From assembly GCA_964586425.1 (NCBI GenBank), contig CAZPHI010000074.1, positions 1-8,027 on the forward strand: DNA of 8,027 nt, given 5' to 3'. Below, in pieces: positions 5,516 through 8,027 of this stretch. This stretch comes from CAZPHI01 sp964586425 (GTDB taxonomy: Bacteria; Bacillota; Clostridia; Lachnospirales; Lachnospiraceae). Under the pieces are notes generated by a model. The model worked only from the letters and a program-made list of their open reading frames with translations, was not told the origin of the DNA and searched no databases. Every line of letters starts with the position of its first letter. The first letter of the stretch is position 1. The position numbers and the translations under genes were made by a program.

Positions 5516-6275
5516 TCTTAAAAGTAATGAGAGATTAGATGATTTATGTAGAAATGGATATAAGCTGATACAGAATACTTCGGTATTCTGTTTTGGCATG
5601 GATGCAGTACTGCTATCAACATATGCAATGAATGGCATTAGAAAAGGCAATAAGGTTCTGGATTTGGGAACTGGTAATGGAATTATACCGATACTTCTTG
5701 AGGCAAAGTCATATGGAAGTGAATTTACCGGTTTGGAAATTCAGGATATTAACGTCGACCTTGCCACACGCAATGTTGAAATTAACAATCTTAGTGATAA
5801 GATTCATATTGTTCAGGGTGATATAAAGGAAGCCTCTAAGATATTCGCTGGGGCTTCTTTTGACGTTATTACTACTAACCCACCATATATGAATGAAAAT
5901 CATGGACTTGTAAGTCTTGAAGATCATAAGGCAATTGCAAGACATGAGATACTTTGTACATTGGATGATGTATTGTGTCAAGCTTCAAAATTATTAAAAG
6001 TAAAAGGGCGTTTTTATATGGTGCACAGACCATCGCGACTGACGGAGATAATGGAACGAATGAACGTATATAAGCTCGAGCCGAAGCGAATTGTTATGGT
6101 GCACCCACACATTAATGAGCCAGCTAATATGGTACTTATAGAAGCAGTAAAATGTGGTAACAGGCAATTAAAGATTGAGGCCCCCCTTATTGTATATAAT
6201 GAGGATGGCAGTTATACAGAAGAATTACTTCATTGGTATAATGTAGAAAGAGGTGAATTTGATGGACGAAAATAA
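5502..6275 (+). CDS. trmN6: TrmN6-like tRNA adenine-N6 methyltransferase (YabB)
   Basis: The 257-residue protein is a class I SAM-dependent methyltransferase of the YabB/TrmN6 type, which in Escherichia coli methylates A37 of tRNA1(Val) at N6. The N-terminal ERLDDL...YKLIQNTSVFCFGMDAVLL pattern (10-38) is characteristic. SAM motif I is VLDLGTGNG (52-60), the acidic motif II residue is Glu79 (GLEI), and NPPY (126-129) is motif IV of amino-methylating enzymes. The specific tRNA target is inferred from family membership only. The start is TTG at 5502: the next ATG (codon 33) would remove conserved sequence. The ribosome site AAGGAAGG (5483-5490) is 11 bases away, inside ricT, and the gene overlaps ricT by 14 bases, which suggests translational coupling. 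A perfect UUCG-capped hairpin lies within its first 100 bases. The yazA gene that follows yabB in Bacillus is absent. Confidence 0.88.
   Translation: MTTINLKSNERLDDLCRNGYKLIQNTSVFCFGMDAVLLSTYAMNGIRKGNKVLDLGTGNGIIPILLEAKSYGSEFTGLEIQDINVDLATRNVEINNLSDKIHIVQGDIKEASKIFAGASFDVITTNPPYMNENHGLVSLEDHKAIARHEILCTLDDVLCQASKLLKVKGRFYMVHRPSRLTEIMERMNVYKLEPKRIVMVHPHINEPANMVLIEAVKCGNRQLKIEAPLIVYNEDGSYTEELLHWYNVERGEFDGRK
5570..5594 (+). repeat. Perfect UUCG tetraloop hairpin inside trmN6
   Basis: ACAGAATAC (5570-5578) and GTATTCTGT (5583-5591) form nine perfect pairs closed by a TTCG tetraloop (5579-5582) in the very stable C(UUCG)G context. Four Ts (5591-5594) run from the end of the stem. It lies 68 bases after the TTG start, within the codons for QNTSVFC. 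It looks like a weak terminator or pause site. The T tract is short and followed by GG, so strong termination is doubtful. Confidence 0.6.
6247..6256 (+). promoter_or_regulatory. Strong ribosome site that sets the rsmI start
   Basis: AAAGAGGTGA matches nine of ten bases of the full 16S-complementary AAGGAGGTGA and is five bases before ATG at 6262. The in-frame GTG at 6253 lies inside this site and is unlikely to be used. The site is within the end of trmN6. Confidence 0.75.
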
Positions 6276-7176
6276 GTACAGCTTTGAGCAAATCCTGTCG
6301 GAGATAGAAATCAGAAGTGGTAGTGTTGAACCTGGAAAGTTATATCTTTGTGCAACGCCAATAGGAAATCTTGATGATATTACGTTAAGAGTTTTGAATA
6401 CATTGAATTCAGTTGATTTGATAGCTGCAGAAGATACAAGAAACAGTATCAAATTGTTAAATCATTTTAACATTAAAACACCGATGACTAGTTACCATGA
6501 ATTCAATAAGATAGAAAAGGCAAAATATCTGGTTAATAAGATGCGCGAAGGTATAAGCGTAGCATTAATAACAGATGCGGGAACGCCTGGAATATCAGAT
6601 CCCGGAGAAGAACTTGTCAGACAGTGTCACGAAGCGGGAATTCCATTAACATCACTTCCGGGTGCGGTTGCATGTGTAACGGCATTGACAATCTCAGGGA
6701 AAGGTACACGACGTTTCGCGTTTGAAGCATTTCTTCCTGCAGATAAAAAGGAAAGAAAAGCTATACTTGAGCAGCTTGCTACAGAAACAAGAACAATAAT
6801 TATGTATGAGGCACCACATAGATTAATCAAGACTTTGGAAGAATTAAAGACATATCTTGGCGAAGAAAGAGGCATATCCATATGCAAAGAGCTTACTAAA
6901 AGGTATGAGAATGCGTATATTACAACTATAGGTGAAGCAATTGATAATTATAAAGATAATGAGCCACGAGGTGAATTTGTACTTGTAATTGAAGGAAAGA
7001 CAATGGAGTCAATTATTAAAGAAAAGCAGGAAAGCTTCACGTCCATGACACTTGCAGAGCATGTTGCAATGTATGTTAATCAGGGAATTGACAAAAAGGA
7101 AGCAATGAAGCTGGTTTCAAAGGATAGAGGAATCAGCAAGAGAGATGTATATCAGGCTTTATTGGATGAAGAATAG
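6262..7176 (+). CDS. rsmI: 16S rRNA (cytidine1402-2'-O)-methyltransferase
   Basis: The 304-residue protein is RsmI (YabC in Bacillus), a tetrapyrrole-methylase-fold enzyme that 2'-O-methylates C1402 of 16S rRNA in the ribosomal P-site region, using SAM. Visible motifs are ATPIGNLDDIT (31-41), AAEDTR (55-60), ITDAGTPGISDPG (103-115) and the SLPGA turn (131-135). The last 45 residues, ending RGISKRDVYQALLDEE, form the helical C-terminal domain. About 25 N-terminal residues precede the conserved core, slightly more than in many RsmI proteins. The start at 6262 is set by a near-perfect ribosome site, and the gene overlaps trmN6 by 14 bases, the same overlap as ricT/trmN6, so coupled translation is likely. 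Confidence 0.95.
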   Translation: MDENKYSFEQILSEIEIRSGSVEPGKLYLCATPIGNLDDITLRVLNTLNSVDLIAAEDTRNSIKLLNHFNIKTPMTSYHEFNKIEKAKYLVNKMREGISVALITDAGTPGISDPGEELVRQCHEAGIPLTSLPGAVACVTALTISGKGTRRFAFEAFLPADKKERKAILEQLATETRTIIMYEAPHRLIKTLEELKTYLGEERGISICKELTKRYENAYITTIGEAIDNYKDNEPRGEFVLVIEGKTMESIIKEKQESFTSMTLAEHVAMYVNQGIDKKEAMKLVSKDRGISKRDVYQALLDEE

Positions 7177-7202
7177 AGTATGATATAGGGAATGGAGATA
7201 TT

Positions 7203-7958
7203 ATGAAGATAACATTTATTCATCATAGCAGCTTTTGTATAGAAGATACTATAATTGGTAGTGATGGAACATCTGCAAAATATGCGCTGATATTCGATTA
7301 TTTTTCTGGTGAAATTCCTGAATTTTCAGATGACTGCAATGTAGTGTTTTTTGCAAGCCATAAGCATTTTGACCATTTTAGCAAGTCAATATTCAAGTAC
7401 GCAGACAAGTATAAGAATGTTTTATATGTGCTTTCTAAAGAAACAAAGATGAATGAAAAGTACATGGATAGATGGAATGTATCATTAAAGGCGAGACCAC
7501 AGATTAATTATGTGACCTATGATGAAAGCTATGATTATACATTGAATAATATTCATATTAATGTTGAGACACTAAAATCAACAGATTCAGGCGTAGCATT
7601 CATTGTTAATATAGGTGAAAAATGTTTTTATCACTCGGGGGATTTGAATTACTGGACCTGGGATAAGTACACAAAAGAAGATAATGATTCAATGCTTGAA
7701 CGTTATATGATAGAGATGAATAAGATAAAAGACAGACATTTTGATGCAGCATTTGTCGTACTTGATAATAGAATTGGCGAAGATTTTCATATTGGAATGG
7801 ATATATTCATGGATAAAGCTAATGCAGATGTGGTTTTCCCAATGCATATGTGGTACGGGTTTGAACCTATTGCGGATTTGAGAAAACTTGATAGCAGCAA
7901 AGCATTTATCAATAAAATAATTGATATCAAAGAGGATGGTCAGAACTGGGAATTCTAA
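7203..7958 (+). CDS. Metallo-beta-lactamase-fold hydrolase
   Basis: The 251-residue cytosolic protein has the metallo-beta-lactamase fold signature HKHFDH (53-58; His53, His55, Asp57, His58), the later metal ligands His144 and Asp147 in YHSGDLNYW, and a C-terminal histidine in FPMHMW (His215). This is the pattern of dinuclear metal hydrolases, and a compact start (MKITFIHHSSF) is typical of the UlaG-like/YcbL-like small MBL proteins. Substrate is not predictable. There is no signal peptide, so an antibiotic lactamase is unlikely. The ATG at 7203 is five bases after GGAG (7194-7197). It follows rsmI by 26 bases and is probably the last visible gene of the operon. It is not part of the Bacillus version of this cluster. 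Confidence 0.88.
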   Translation: MKITFIHHSSFCIEDTIIGSDGTSAKYALIFDYFSGEIPEFSDDCNVVFFASHKHFDHFSKSIFKYADKYKNVLYVLSKETKMNEKYMDRWNVSLKARPQINYVTYDESYDYTLNNIHINVETLKSTDSGVAFIVNIGEKCFYHSGDLNYWTWDKYTKEDNDSMLERYMIEMNKIKDRHFDAAFVVLDNRIGEDFHIGMDIFMDKANADVVFPMHMWYGFEPIADLRKLDSSKAFINKIIDIKEDGQNWEF

Positions 7959-8027
7959 GGTATGAAATAACATACTTGAGTTTCCGCAAATTGTAATTAA
8001 AAAATGAATATATCTTTCCAAAGTGCC
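7959..8027. other. Intergenic tail with no clear signal
   Basis: The last 69 bases after the metallo-hydrolase gene contain a weak five-pair AT-rich hairpin (7960-7964 with 7971-7975) but no T tract, no convincing promoter and no reading frame that I can support. No terminator for the operon is visible before the window ends. Confidence 0.6.

Noticed and set aside
5827..5861. Second terminator-like inverted repeat in trmN6 (AGGAAGCC with GGCTTCTT, then TT)
   Set aside because: The loop is 17 bases, one pair is a wobble, and the T tract is very short; this is plausible by chance.
805..7958. CRISPR array, insertion sequence or prophage genes
   Set aside because: No spaced direct repeats, transposase or integrase motifs were seen. 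The only tandem repeat is the 9-bp array before ricT, which has no spacers.
7976..8004. Possible promoter (TTGAGT) near the window end
   Set aside because: No acceptable -10 lies at 16-18 bases, and the downstream region is cut off.

Overview
This 8-kb window is AT-rich chromosomal DNA from a low-GC Gram-positive bacterium, most likely a member of Clostridia close to Lachnospiraceae. That assignment is inferred from base composition, strong GGAG-type ribosome sites, use of TTG starts, and a gene order matching the Firmicute yaaO-tmk-yaaR-holB-yaaT(ricT)-yabB-yabC(rsmI) neighbourhood. The protein families are recognised from motifs; no database search was possible.

Layout. Bases 1-53 are the 3' part of a tRNA-Phe (GAA), followed by an intrinsic terminator (57-84) and a complete tRNA-Lys (TTT, 107-179). 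Bases 193-299 form one long imperfect hairpin. It separates tRNA-Lys from a small, unrecognised minus-strand gene (298-642), which has its own good promoter and ribosome site. A divergent control region (643-804) follows.

From 805 to 7958 eight genes lie on the plus strand: a PLP-dependent Orn/Lys/Arg decarboxylase-family enzyme (TTG start), a guanylate-kinase-like P-loop protein, YaaR (DUF327), the DNA polymerase III delta' subunit HolB, RicT (YaaT, PSP1 family), a TrmN6-like tRNA adenine-N6 methyltransferase (TTG start), the 16S rRNA 2'-O-methyltransferase RsmI, and a metallo-beta-lactamase-fold hydrolase. The genes are tightly packed. ricT/trmN6 and trmN6/rsmI each overlap by 14 bases, and only two gaps are of notable size (before yaaR and before ricT). 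Each of those two gaps carries possible control signals.

How the genes fit together. This is an information-processing operon: clamp loading for replication (HolB), mRNA maturation (RicT, a partner of RNase Y in Bacillus), and tRNA and rRNA modification (TrmN6, RsmI). A nucleotide-kinase-like protein and a polyamine-type decarboxylase precede these. Compared with Bacillus subtilis, the tmk position is occupied by a guanylate-kinase-like protein, and yaaQ/darA, yabA and yazA are missing from the cluster.

Most of the window is ordinary conserved core genome. The least explained parts are the 107-nt hairpin, whose G.U pairs point to a plus-strand RNA, the adjacent orphan minus-strand gene, the 9-bp tandem repeat plus hairpin before ricT, and a UUCG-capped perfect hairpin inside trmN6.
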